Below, in pieces: positions 27,754 to 38,800 of a stretch of 64,000 nt of DNA; the first letter of the stretch is position 1; the number at the start of each line of letters is the position of its first letter. Position numbers and translations under genes: made by a program. This stretch comes from Parasponia andersonii (lineage: Eukaryota > Streptophyta > Magnoliopsida > Rosales > Cannabaceae). The stretch is taken from contig JXTB01000025.1 of assembly GCA_002914805.1 (NCBI GenBank), forward strand, positions 1,289,005-1,353,004, read 5' to 3'. The notes under the pieces were generated by a model, which had not been told where the DNA came from, did no database searches, and saw only the letters and a program-made list of their open reading frames with translations.

Positions 27754-30114
27754 ATGATTTTTTCTGTTGAATCTAATTTCTTTTTTTTTGTTTCATCTGC
27801 AGAGTCACGTTTCAACATCATAGTTTTGTATAACGGTGAATGGATGTTTTCGTCAGAGAAAATATTATGGTCTTATATTGCTAAAGAAAGTAAGGCCATG
27901 GGTGTATGGATAGGTATAACTTTTGTGACCCTTGTAGATAAGCTGTATGAGGTGATTGGAGTTGATAAAAATCATTTTGATTTAGAACTTAAGGTTGTTT
28001 ATAAATGTGATGGTAGAGATGGAATCTCTATTCCTCTAACAAAGATTACCTCTGATAGTGACCTAGAAATTTGGCTTGAGGAGATGTCTTACTCTATTCA
28101 GAACCGTACTCCTTTATGTGTGTCCATTTTATCGAAATTGACACCTGTGGGTGAGGGTTGCAGTCAAAATGCTTCATTTGTGCCTGAAACAGGTGCAGAG
28201 AAAATAAATGAGTTAAAGGAATGCTTTGGTGAAGTAGCTAAGACTCCAGGGACAACAACAAGGATTTCAAGTAGTCAAGTGCGTAGAGTAAGAATAGTAG
28301 ATAATGAAGCGAAGTGGAGTGCTCCCTTATTTTCAGAGGGAGAATTGCCGCAGAGAACACCTAACAACTTGTCAGTTGGATCTTCTAATTCAGTAAAAAT
28401 CGTGATCGGTCAACTATTTGAGAATAAGGAAGACTTGAAGCTGAAGCTGCACTTGCATGCAATGAAGTGCAATTTTGAGTTCAAGATAAAAAAGTCAGGC
28501 AAAGACTGTTGGTTTATAACATGTATAGACGACAATTGTACGTGGCGGTTGCGAGCTAGAAAGGTGGAGTAATCTGATATGTTTGAGATGCGAAGATATG
28601 TGCCTGAACACACATGTTCGTTGGCAATAAGGCATAAGGACAACAGACAAGCAGCACTATGGGTTATTGGACATTGCATTAAGAGAAAGTACACAAATCC
28701 AGCCAACCCTAATTATGCCCCTCGATCAATAATCGACGATTTCTCTAAAGACTATAGGATTAACATGACATATGAAAAGGCTTGGAGATGTAGGGAAAAA
28801 GCACTTCTATATGTGAGGGGAACAGTAGATGGTTCATACCAAAAGCTGTCATCTTACCTATATATGTTAGAGAAGACTAATCCAGGAATAGTCACACATT
28901 TAGAGACCGATGAGATGGGATGTTTCAAGTATTTCTTCATGTCACTGGGTGCATCTATTCGGGGCTTTAAAACAGCATGTCGTCCTGTGTTATGTGTAGA
29001 TGGATCATTCTTAAAAACAAACTGTGGAGGGACAATGTTAGCTACGATTGCACAAAATGCAAACATGCAGTTGTATCATGTTACATTTGGAGTAGTTGAC
29101 TCAGAGAACAACGACTCCTAGATATATTTTATCGTGAAACTAAAGGAAGCAATTGGAGATGTTGAGAACTTAGTCTTCGTATCGGACCGACACCCAAGTA
29201 TTACGAATGCATTGTCGACTGTGTTCCCTGAAGCACACCACGGAGCTTGCATACATCATATTGGTATGAATATCCAAGCAAAATTCAAGAATGATCATTG
29301 CCACAGTGAGTACTTCTTGGCGGCAAAATCATATCGGATGAGTGACTTTCTTCATCATTTTGAGAAGATCAAGGTCAAGGATCAAGCCATTGCTAATTAT
29401 TTAGAAGAAATAGGCATTGAGAAATAGAGCCATGCAAACTTCTCTGCCATTCGTTACAACATCATGACAAGTAATAACGCTGAGAGCTTTAATAACACGA
29501 GTAGAGATGCACGGAAGTATCCAATCACAACTTTGGCAGAGTTTCTGAGGTATACACTACAAACTTGGTTCTTTGAAAGACGAACATTGGCAATGGAATC
29601 CAATAAACCATTACCGACAAAGATTGAGAAGAAATTGGAGGACCGTATTGAGGCTACGAAGACTTTGGTTGTTCAGCCTCTCAGCCACTATGAGTTTTAT
29701 GTCATGGACGGTGATAGAGACAGTCAAGTTAACTTACAGACAAAGACTTGTAGTTGTAGGAGGTTTGATTTGACAGGTCTGCCATGTACGCATGCATTGG
29801 CGGCTACTCTAAGTCGACACATCAATCCATACTCCTTGTGTTCCTGGTATTATACAGTTGACGCATGGCTGTGCTCATACGCAGAGACTATATATCCAGT
29901 GGGAAATGAAGAAGAACGGGATGTACCTGATGATATTAGCAGACGTAAGGTGGAACCACCTCCTTATAAACCAAAGACTGGCCGGCCGAAAACAAAACGT
30001 ACAAAGTCAAAAAGGGAGAAGATCATAATGCAACGCCATTGTAGCCATTGCAGTGGAAAGAGCCACAATCGGGCAACTTGTACGTACATGATACCAACAG
30101 CTTCAAATAAATAA
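27754..30114 (+). pseudogene. MURA-type MULE transposase, interrupted by three stops
   Basis: One continuous frame of 786 codons with stops at 28570 (TAA), 29119 (TAG) and 29425 (TAG) and no frameshift. The N-terminal part (VLYNGEW ... DLEIWLEEM) resembles the N-terminal domain of plant MULE transposases. A MULE DDE-type catalytic core follows, with Asp in DGSFLK (residue 416) and in SDRHPS (residue 478). A SWIM zinc finger CSCRRFDLTGLPCTH starts at residue 666, and a CCHC knuckle CSHCSGKSHNRATC lies at 763-776. The two TAG codons stand where relatives have Trp (after NNDS and after GIEK), so single G-to-A changes explain them. A TTTCATCTGCAG acceptor just before 27803 suggests the true coding start is in an upstream exon. 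It would bind the element ends and cut DNA in the nucleus if restored. Confidence 0.88.
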
Positions 30115-30236
30115 TTTTGTATAGAAAATCAAACAACAAATGACATAACTTGAGAATTTTGTACTATTAATTTTATCATTTTAATTTTAGGATTTTAAGT
30201 ACAACGTTATAATGAATAATTTTAATATTTTAGTTG

Positions 30237-31085
30237 GAATAAGTTTGGAATATTATTTACTTTATTATAATGATATAATGTTTTGAAAAAATTGTAATAA
30301 TCGAAAAATTCTCGAAAATGCATCGAAATTTCGACTCTGTAAATCGAAACACGGTCGAAATACCATCGAATATCATCGAACTATCATCGAAAAATAGTCG
30401 AACTAACATCAAAAATTTAGAGCAGCCTTATTTCCTATTTTAAAATGTCATCGAAAATGTATCGAAATTTCAGCACTATTCATCGAAATAAAATCAAAAA
30501 CCTATTATAAAATATCATCGAAAAGGTATCGAAATTTCGACTCTGTAAATCGAAACACAGTCGAAATACCATCGAAAACACGTCGAAATACCATCAAATA
30601 TCATCGAACTGTGATAGAAAAACAGTCGAACTAACATCGAAAATCTAGAGCAGCCTTATTTTCTATTTTAAAATGTCATCGAAAATGTATCGAAATTTCA
30701 GTACTATTCATCGAAATAAAATCGAAAACCTATTTTAAAATATCATCGAAAAGGTATCGAAATTTCGACTCTGTAAATCGAAACACAGTCGAAATACCAT
30801 CGAAAATACGCCGAAATACCATCGAAAACACGTCGAATTTCATGTAATTTTCCGATACTATTTTCAGCCATACTCATCGAAATATGATCGGAATTAGTTT
30901 GGAATATTATTTACTTTATTATAATGATATAATGTTTTGAAAAAATTGCAATAATCGAAAAATTCTCGACAATGCATCGAAATTTCGAATCGAAATGCAA
31001 TAGTCGAAACATAGTTAAAAATGAATCAAAATGCATCTTTATGTCATCGAAAACAGTGACGAATATCATCGAATTTTGACTCTGG
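30237..31085 (-). repeat. TCGAAA array between transposase and protease genes
   Basis: On the plus strand the words read ATCGAAA, the inverse of the left array. Higher-order units of about 228 bp are marked by GAGCAGCCTTATTT at about 30421 and 30649. The flank GGAATAAGTTTGGAATATTA at 30237 recurs at 30891 with the same following 90 bp, so a segment of about 654 bp is tandemly duplicated. Confidence 0.85.
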
Positions 31086-31245
31086 TTAACAAGCTGAATT
31101 ATATCTCATTCGTTTTGACTTCAATTTTTAACCTGAGTATGCACAGTAACATAATACATGCACAATACATCAGCTACTCTATTCCAAATAAAATTATTTA
31201 AAAAAATGAGCAAAACTAACAACTATACAAAAATTTATTACACAC

Positions 31246-33407
31246 CTATGGCTCTATATTCTGGTAGAATAAATCTACACATAATTTCTGTCTTGAATGT
31301 TGCATAACATCATCAACAACGTTGGATAGTGGAATGTCAGCTAACAGACATTCCAAGTGCTTAACAACAAAAATGTCGCAATCTCCACTGTAAAGGCAAA
31401 TAATTCTAGTTAGTCTCAAAATAACCAAATGAAGAAATGTTTGTTAATATCCTTATATTCTATTGAATTACCTCTTCGCTGTTTGTGGACTACATTGGGA
31501 GGTAACTTTCTAATATTAAAATCACGCGGTTTCGTCGTTGTAGTCAAATCAAGATCAGCGCGATCAGTGACTTCTTCTACATTGAGCAGAAAGTATAGCA
31601 GCATCTTCATCATTGGACGCATGGCTTGCTCGACACGTGCATCATCATATAATGCCTGGTCAGAGTCATATACCGTGAGCATATGCGCAGGAAGATCTAT
31701 CTGCACAAGAACCCAATGATTTGAACCGATGTTCAAGGGATAGTAAACTTCGTCAATCTCTACCCAACCACGTTGAAAATGATCTGCATATCTTTTAGCA
31801 TTGTCAGTAAGCTGGTCATCCCACAAAAACTTCGCTTTATTGGAAGTTCTTCGGAATGCATCCCACCGACCATTCATGCATGCAATGTAGACTGTGTCCA
31901 CAAGGGCGACCTTCTTTTTATAAGTCTTTGGGAAAAGCCAAAGGTATTCTCGTATCAACCGAAAAGCCGCGTCAATATGCTGCAAATGGAGAGAATACAA
32001 TAACTTTTAAGTGAATATAAANNNNNNNNNNNNNNNNNNNNNNNNNNNNNNNNNNNNNNNNNNNNNNNNNNNNNNNNNNNNNNNNNNNNNNNNNNNNNNN
32101 NNNNNNNNNNNNNNNNNNNNNNNNNNNNNNNNNNNNNNNNNNNNNNNNNNNNNNNNNNNNNNNNNNNNNNNNNNNNNNNNNNNNNNNNNNNNNNNNNNNN
32201 NNNNNNNNNNNNNNNNNNNNNNNNNNNNNNNNNNNNNNNNNNNNNNNNNNNNNNNNNNNNNNNNNNNNNNNNNNNNNNNNNNNNNNNNNNNNNNNNNNNN
32301 NNNNNNNNNNNNNNNNNNNNNNNNNNNNNNNNNNNNNNNNNNNNNNNNNNNNNNNNNNNNNNNNNNNNNNNNNNGGATTCAATAACGCCTTTGTGACAAG
32401 CTACAAGATAGTTCAAAATAAAGTTCAATCAACTTATGAATTTATAAAATTAATTATATAGAATAAAATTAATTTTTCAGACTTACTTTCTTAATCTTGA
32501 ATACATCAATACAATCCATCATTAATGGTATTTTATTGCTTGTCCATGACAGTATCCTTGGGAATTTGATGCCAAGGTTCTCAGAAAATGCACCAGTAAG
32601 CTTCGGGATAGCCTCATAAGCACAATAATGTAAAGCAATGCTAAACCCATACACTGTGTATTTAGCTTCCTTGGCATTCTTATTCTTTTTCATCTTCTGA
32701 AGGTAGTTTTCCCTCTGATGCATCATGTCCTTATTCAAACTAGGGAACGTTCTCTCGTAAGATCACCTTCCCCATAGATAATTAAAGAAATCCTCCTCAT
32801 TCTCCACAAAAGAGAGCATATCTATCATAATCTTCGTACTTGACTCCTGTGCCATCAACAACCCATCTACTAAGTAGCACAAACCAAACTTCCATACGTC
32901 CTCCTTCTCCTCACAATTTAGAAATGCAGCTTCTAATTCACCGGATCTCACATTAGCTGCATTATTCAGGTATGTCTCCATGAGCCTCATGCTAGTAGAC
33001 ATAAATTTGTACTTCACAACGTCTAGATCTTTGGCAAAGTTTAACGTCGTTATCAACACAAACTCACCAAGCCCGAATCTCAAGTTGCTATCCCCAATGA
33101 AAAACTGCAACTCCGCCGGGTTTTGGGATTTCACCTTCCTCAACAGTAGTTGGTGTATAAGTACTCCTGATGCTTGCATTAGAGGAGCAAGAAAAAATTG
33201 CTTAAACGGACACTACTTTTCCCTCTCTAACAAATCATACTTCTCAAATCTCTCCTTAATCTTCGACATCACCTTGTTCCTTTTATAGTGACCCTTCCAG
33301 GAAAGTGTTCTCCAAAAGGTACAAGGAGCTTTGACATTTGGTTCGGCATAAGAGGAACAAAGCAATTTAGTTAGGATTTTTATAAATTTAACATATATCA
33401 AAAGCAT
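31246..33407 (-). pseudogene. Ulp1-like (C48) cysteine protease gene with DUF1985, carried by the MULE
   Basis: Exon pieces on the minus strand: 33213-33407 and 32763-33179 (same frame, stop at 33213), 32487-32738 (same frame, TGA at 32763), an assembly gap, then 31472-31979 and 31246-31387. The DUF1985 region reads MQASGVLIHQLLLRKV ... LRFGLGEFVLI. The Ulp1 fold follows, with the His in GSNHWVLVQIDL (31716-31718), Asp in VYDSD (31665-31667) and Cys in SGDCDIFVVKHLE (31378-31380). The family norm is GDCG, here GDCD. Ulp1 proteases remove SUMO, but the function of the MULE-borne copies is unknown. The joint between the last two exons is out of phase by one base with the obvious GT-AG sites, another sign of decay. 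The two stops suggest a pseudogene. Confidence 0.82.
32022..32374. other. Assembly gap (N) inside the protease gene
   Basis: 353 N bases between the DUF1985 exon block and the catalytic exons. It probably hides an intron and the linker exon or exons. Confidence 0.99.
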
Positions 33408-33409
33408 CT

Positions 33410-35235
33410 AAATTACATCGAAATATAGTTGAAACGCATCGAAATAAGTCGAAAAGTGATCGAAATTTCGATCATTTTGATTTCGACGAGATTTCGATTG
33501 TCATCGAAAAATCTTACAGAAATTATCTCAAATGAGAACAAATAGCTAGGAGGTGGAAATTGTCCATCGAAAATCATCGAAAAATAGAGCACGTCAAAAT
33601 GGAATTGAAAATTAATCGAAAACAGTCGAAAAAAGATTAACTACTAGTTACTAGAAAAGAAAAGGTCATCGAACTGTGATCGAAAAACAGTCGAACTAAC
33701 ATCGAAAATTTAGAGCAGCCTTATTTTCTATTTTAAAATGTCATCGAAAATGTATCGAAATTTCAGCACTATTCATCGAAATAAAATCGAAAACCTATTA
33801 TAAAATATCATCGAAAAGGTATCGAAATTTCGACTCTGTAAATCGAAACACAATCGAAATACCATCGAATCTCATTGAACTGTCATCGAAAAATAGTCGA
33901 ACTAACATCGAAAATTTAGAGCAGCCTTATTTTCTATTTTAAAATATCATCGAAAATGTATCGAAATTTCAGTACTATTCATCGAAACCTCATCGAAATA
34001 AAATCGAAAACCTATTTTAAAATATCATCGAAAAGGTATCGAAATTTCGATTCTGTAAATCGAAACACATTTGAAATACCATCGAAAACACGTCGAAATA
34101 CCATCGAATATCATCGAAAAATAGTTGAACTAACATCGAAAATTTATAATAGCCTTATTTTCTATTTTAAAATGCCATAAAAAATGTATCGAAATTTCAG
34201 CACTATTCATCGAAATAAAATCGAAACACAGTCGAAATAATATGGAAAGTTTATTTTACCTATTTGAAAATATCATCGAAAAGGTATCGAAATTTTAACT
34301 CTGTAAATCGAAACACAGTCGAAATATCATCGAATATCATCAAACTGTCATTAAAAAACAGTCGAACTAACATCGAAAATTTAGAGCAGCCTTATTTTCT
34401 ATTTTAAAAGACAAATTAGCTTAAATGTCATCGAAAATGTATCGAAATTTCAACACTATTCATCGAAACCTCATCAAAATAAAATCAAAACACAGTCGAA
34501 ATAACATCGAAAGTTTATTTTACCTATTTAATAGAGAATACGGAGCATATTTAACCTAATTTCTTTTTTAAAATATCATCGAAAAGGTATCGAAATTTCG
34601 ACTCTGTAAATCGAAATACAGTTGAAATACCATCGAAAATACGTCGAAATACCATTAAAAACACGTCGAATTTCACGTGATTTTCCGGTACTATTTTCAG
34701 CCATACTCATTGAAATATGATCGAAAATTTAGACCAGCTAATTGAAAATGCATCGAAAAAATGTCGGAATGAAGTCAAAAATTTCTAAATCGTCTTCTAC
34801 TACAAATACCCTAAATTCAAAAAAAAATAAAACCCTCAAATGTATCGAAATTTCAGTACTATTCATCGAAACCTCATCGAAATAAAATCGAAACACAGTC
34901 GAAATAACATCGAAAGTTTATTTTATCTATTTAATAGAGAATACGGAGCATATTTAACCTAATTTCTCTTTTAAAATATCATTGAAAAGGTATCAAAATT
35001 TCAACTCTGTAAATCGAAATACAGTCGAAATACCATCGAAAATACGTCGAAATACCATTGAAAACATGTCGAATTTCACGTGATTTTCCGGTACTATTTT
35101 CAGCCATACTCATTGAAATATGATCGAAAATTTAGACCAGCTAATCGAAAATGCATCGAAAAAATGTCAGAATGAAGTCAAAAATTTCTAAATCGTCTTC
35201 TACTACAAATACCCTAAATTCAAAAAAAATAAAAC
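33410..35235 (-). repeat. TCGAAA array, right side of the MULE
   Basis: A long array of ATCGAAA words on the plus strand with units of about 207-238 bp, marked by the AGCAGCCTTATTTTCTATTT segment near 33714, 33921, 34148 and 34386. A further tandem duplication of about 400 bp covers about 34440-34860 and 34840-35235, each copy ending in CGTCTTCTACTACAAATACC. Two internal words GCATATTTAACCTAATTTC (34545-34570 and 34940-34965) resemble the element terminus in inverse orientation. Confidence 0.85.
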
Positions 35236-35565
35236 CCTCAAATTATATTTTGCTTACCTTTTACTGGGGACTCATTTTTCTCAACGTAATCCTAAACAGT
35301 GAGAGAGATTTGAGATTTACGATAAACGGCACGACGAGTTTTCGTCTTCCTCGATTAACGACGCGATGGATTATTGGCTCTTTAGAGAAGGAGACGAAAG
35401 AGAGAGTTAGAGAGAGAGAAATGAGGAGTTTAAAGGGAAGAGACATATTTTCTCTTAAGTATTAGTAAGGATATTTTCGTCCGCAAACATATTTTTCAAA
35501 TATTTTTTAACTTGTGTGTACGGGCCAAAATAAGGGATTACGGAGCCTATCTAACCATGTTTCTC
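35236..35565 (-). repeat. Right terminal region of the MULE
   Basis: Follows the array and ends GGATTACGGAGCCTATCTAA then CCATGTTTCTC, the degenerate inverse of the left end. It contains GA-rich stretches (AGAGAGAG at about 35396-35420) and may hold the promoter or leader of the minus-strand protease gene. The end position is inferred from partial similarity. Confidence 0.55.
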
Positions 35566-35841
35566 GACGAAAATCCCTGTCTACTTCCACGGCTCAAACT
35601 CAGGTTCACCTATATGCAATTCCTTGATGAGCTACCACACTCGGTGATTCAGAATATTTTATTTTCATTTAATAAACAATTGATATCTAATTACTCATTG
35701 ACGGAAGGTATATTCGTTATTGCTCCATTTATGATCCATAACATATGCTTATAACTAGCTCAATTGGTACCATCTGCCTCGGAACACGAAGCTAGTATTA
35801 GATTTTTCCACAAAAAAGAGAGAGAGAGCAGTGGGTGGAGC

Positions 35842-38800
35842 ATGAACAAAGCTCCAATGGCTCTTCTGTCCGCCAAATTGGCCTGTTTAACCATCGCAAC
35901 AATGGCTTCCTTGGCCACCACGGAGGCCAAAGCCAATTGGGTCGGACTTGGAAACCAAAATGGAATCTTGCAACTAAAAACGCAAAGAGAGTTCGATTAC
36001 TTCGCCTTGGCTCTTCAATGGCCTGCCACCTACTGTCGCCGGAGCAGCCACTGCTGCACCTCCAATGCTTGCTGCAGAGGGTTCTTAATCCTTTCCCTTT
36101 CTTTTTCTCTATTTAATTTCTGAAAATAGATTAAATTCAAGTAATAATGGAGGTTTTGCGACCTCTGATGATGAACTTTCTGGTTCCGTATGAATACTGA
36201 ATCTTAAAGCTGAACTGCTTGTTAGCTTGGGTCTAATTGGGTCTGGCAAAAAGATTCATGCTTTAGCTGAAATTGTTTATTTTTTATCGTGTGTTGCGAA
36301 AACACGCTTTATTGCTTTGGGTCCATTGTTGTGGTCTAAATGGGATTAGAATGCTCCATTTGTTCCTAACTTTCGACTTTTGTTCTTTCGAGCTTTTTTC
36401 ACATTGATTGATTATGTAGTTTTGATGGTACAATCTATGCATTGTAATTTGGAAGCATATACTCGTAATAATTTGTATTCCAATGACTCAATGATTGTGT
36501 TCTAATGTTTTTCCCCGCTTTTTCCAGCTCAAATGCTCCTACTGAGTTTACAATACGTAAGTTTATGGTTACATGCGTCTAATATTCACAATGTAATAAG
36601 TTGTTGTACCTCTTGACTCACATTTTCGTTAACATTTGAGTTCAATGATGTAAATAGCTATATTGTACTGCAAATATGTCTATGCTCAAACTGTTTTAGT
36701 ATCCACTAAGAGGGAAAACTTATGGAAGAATAGAAGGAATTTGGAAGAAATCTTGTATCTTTATTGACAAATGCAGTTTTTGAACTTGCTACATGAAGAG
36801 TTATTTATTGAGGTCCATTTAGGAAATGTTATTTTCACCATTGGCTTGGAGAAGCGTCAATCTTGTTATTAGTTCTAAATAAACCTGAAAACATGACTTG
36901 TTATTGTATTTTCCAATTTGGGGATTTATCCCAGGAAGCAAAAGTTATTAAGTTCATCACTGACTCATGATTTATATATTTGGGATACATAATCTATTTG
37001 TTATACATAATCTATTTGTTGTGATGGTAATTTGACTTTCTAATAAATAAATCTCTCATAGGTAACAGTGTGAGTAATCTGCTTTTTGTTCTTGTATGGC
37101 AGATGGGTTGTGGCCTGACTATAATGATGGAAGCTGGCCTTCCTGCTGCACGCAGAAAAGGTTTAATGAGAAAGAGGTGTGTGTTTGTATTTACTCTTCT
37201 TTTGTAGCCATGGTGTATAAGATAATAGCCCACTCAAAGGATCGCGATTATTATATATTTTTAGAGAGTGGATTAGACTAATAACCAATTAAAAGTAACT
37301 CTTATACCAACACTTGTGTAATACACTCTCCAAAGGCTCTTCCCGTACCTTCAATGTTAATCCTTTTGTGGTTAAGTATAACGCCTCCGTATTGGTTTAT
37401 GTTCTTTGCTGTAAATACATTTTGTGCTTGTACTTCCGTTCAGTACTTACAATTTCTTTTCACAACGTAATTGTTTACATATCTCAAGTACTTCCTGAGT
37501 CTATATCACCATACTGGTATTCTGCTATTCATTTTGTAGATTTCAACACTGCTTGATGCTCTAGAGAAGTATTGGCCATCGCTAAGTTGTAGTTCATCAT
37601 CAACCTGCCATGGCGGTAAAGGATCATTTTGGGCTCATGAGGTGGTCATTAATTGTAAACTTACTTTGTGCTTAATATCTTGATTTCTATTGTACAGCTC
37701 TGACAATTATTCATCTTCTGTTTTCATGATGATTGAATTGGACACCACAACACTGGCAGTGGGGTAATCCTCTTCATCTTTTTTTCTGAACTTTATGGTG
37801 TAATACATGTCGTGCTTATATGTGATTCTAAGTTGCTACATCTTTTTTTCGATCTATTGCCATAGCCTTAAATTGTGACACCAGTTATAGTCAATGAAGG
37901 CTCATACAAATTCACTTCCCGTTTGTTACTATAATTTATTGAAACACTTGTTTTCAAACCTTAAGATCTAAGTTTTGTTTTATCTATGTTTCCATGTTTC
38001 TGTTGTTTATTTGAATAGACAGACCAATCAAAGTGTATAAGAGTTTGAATACCAATACTGTAGGAAATGACAACTGATATAAGAGTATGAAATGCATATT
38101 CGATGAATTTCAACTCCGTAAGATGTTTCTGCTGAATTTTTTTTAGATATTTATACTCTTTTATACCTTAATGATAGCAATCAGTAGTCTTAATGAAGGC
38201 TAGGGGAACGCTTTTCCTCTTTTAGGTGTGAGTTTACCAAATAATTTTATTGAGTTTAACCTGTGGGACCATTGCGGTGGCATAGCATCCATAAAGTCAG
38301 AGGTTTAATAAGGGTGCAAGTTGATTGTAATGACACTTTTTTTTTTTTCAAAGCAACTCACGAAATCATTTTTTCCCCTTTTTTTAACTACTATAGCTCT
38401 TTTTCAAGTTTGTGTGTTGTTACTTGCAGAGAAGCATGGGACATGTTCCTCTCCCATCACTGGGGATGAATACAATTACTTTTTAACGACCTTGAATGTT
38501 TATTTCAAATACAATGTCACGGTAAGTTTTCAACGATCTTTAATCGTTCCACCTGGATCACTTCACTCTTCAGTTACAGAAGTAAAATTTTTTATAGCAA
38601 GTTATTAGTATTCTCTTTGTCACTTCCAAGTAGAGCTTTTAATTCGGAAGGTGTAAAATTGCTTGTTGAAGATTCTAATTAACCCTTATAAGGTTTGCTA
38701 TTCTACATTATTAGATGTAGTAGCTCCCATCGTTTCTAAGGGCAGGGATGGCTGGATTTGGTTTGGCATGTGAAGTGTGATACTTCAAACATTTTAGGAT

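Larger units (their letters stand above)
26641..35565. mobile_element. Mutator-like element carrying transposase and Ulp1-like protease (KI-MULE/CUMULE type)
   Basis: The left end begins GAGAAATTAGGTTAAATAT. The right end, reverse-complemented, begins GAGAAACATGGTTAGATAG with a further match around GCCAAAATA, so the ends are degenerate inverted repeats. Flanks AGAGGAAAA (26632-26640) and CGACGAAAA (about 35565-35573) agree at 7 of 9 positions, as expected for a decayed 9-bp Mutator target duplication. Inside are a MURA-type transposase (plus), a DUF1985/Ulp1 gene (minus, convergent) and three TTTCGA arrays. Plant MULEs carrying Ulp1-like genes are known from Arabidopsis, melon and cucumber. 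Both genes here have stop codons, so this copy is probably not autonomous. The left end is supported by a second copy at 63763; the right end is an inference. Confidence 0.78.

Noticed and set aside
27130-35235. CRISPR-like or centromeric satellite reading of the TTTCGA arrays
   Set aside because: The word is too short and not evenly spaced with unique spacers, the host is a plant, and the arrays lie inside a transposon.
35752-35800. tRNA-like A box (TAGCTCAATTGG)
   Set aside because: No B box or cloverleaf follows.
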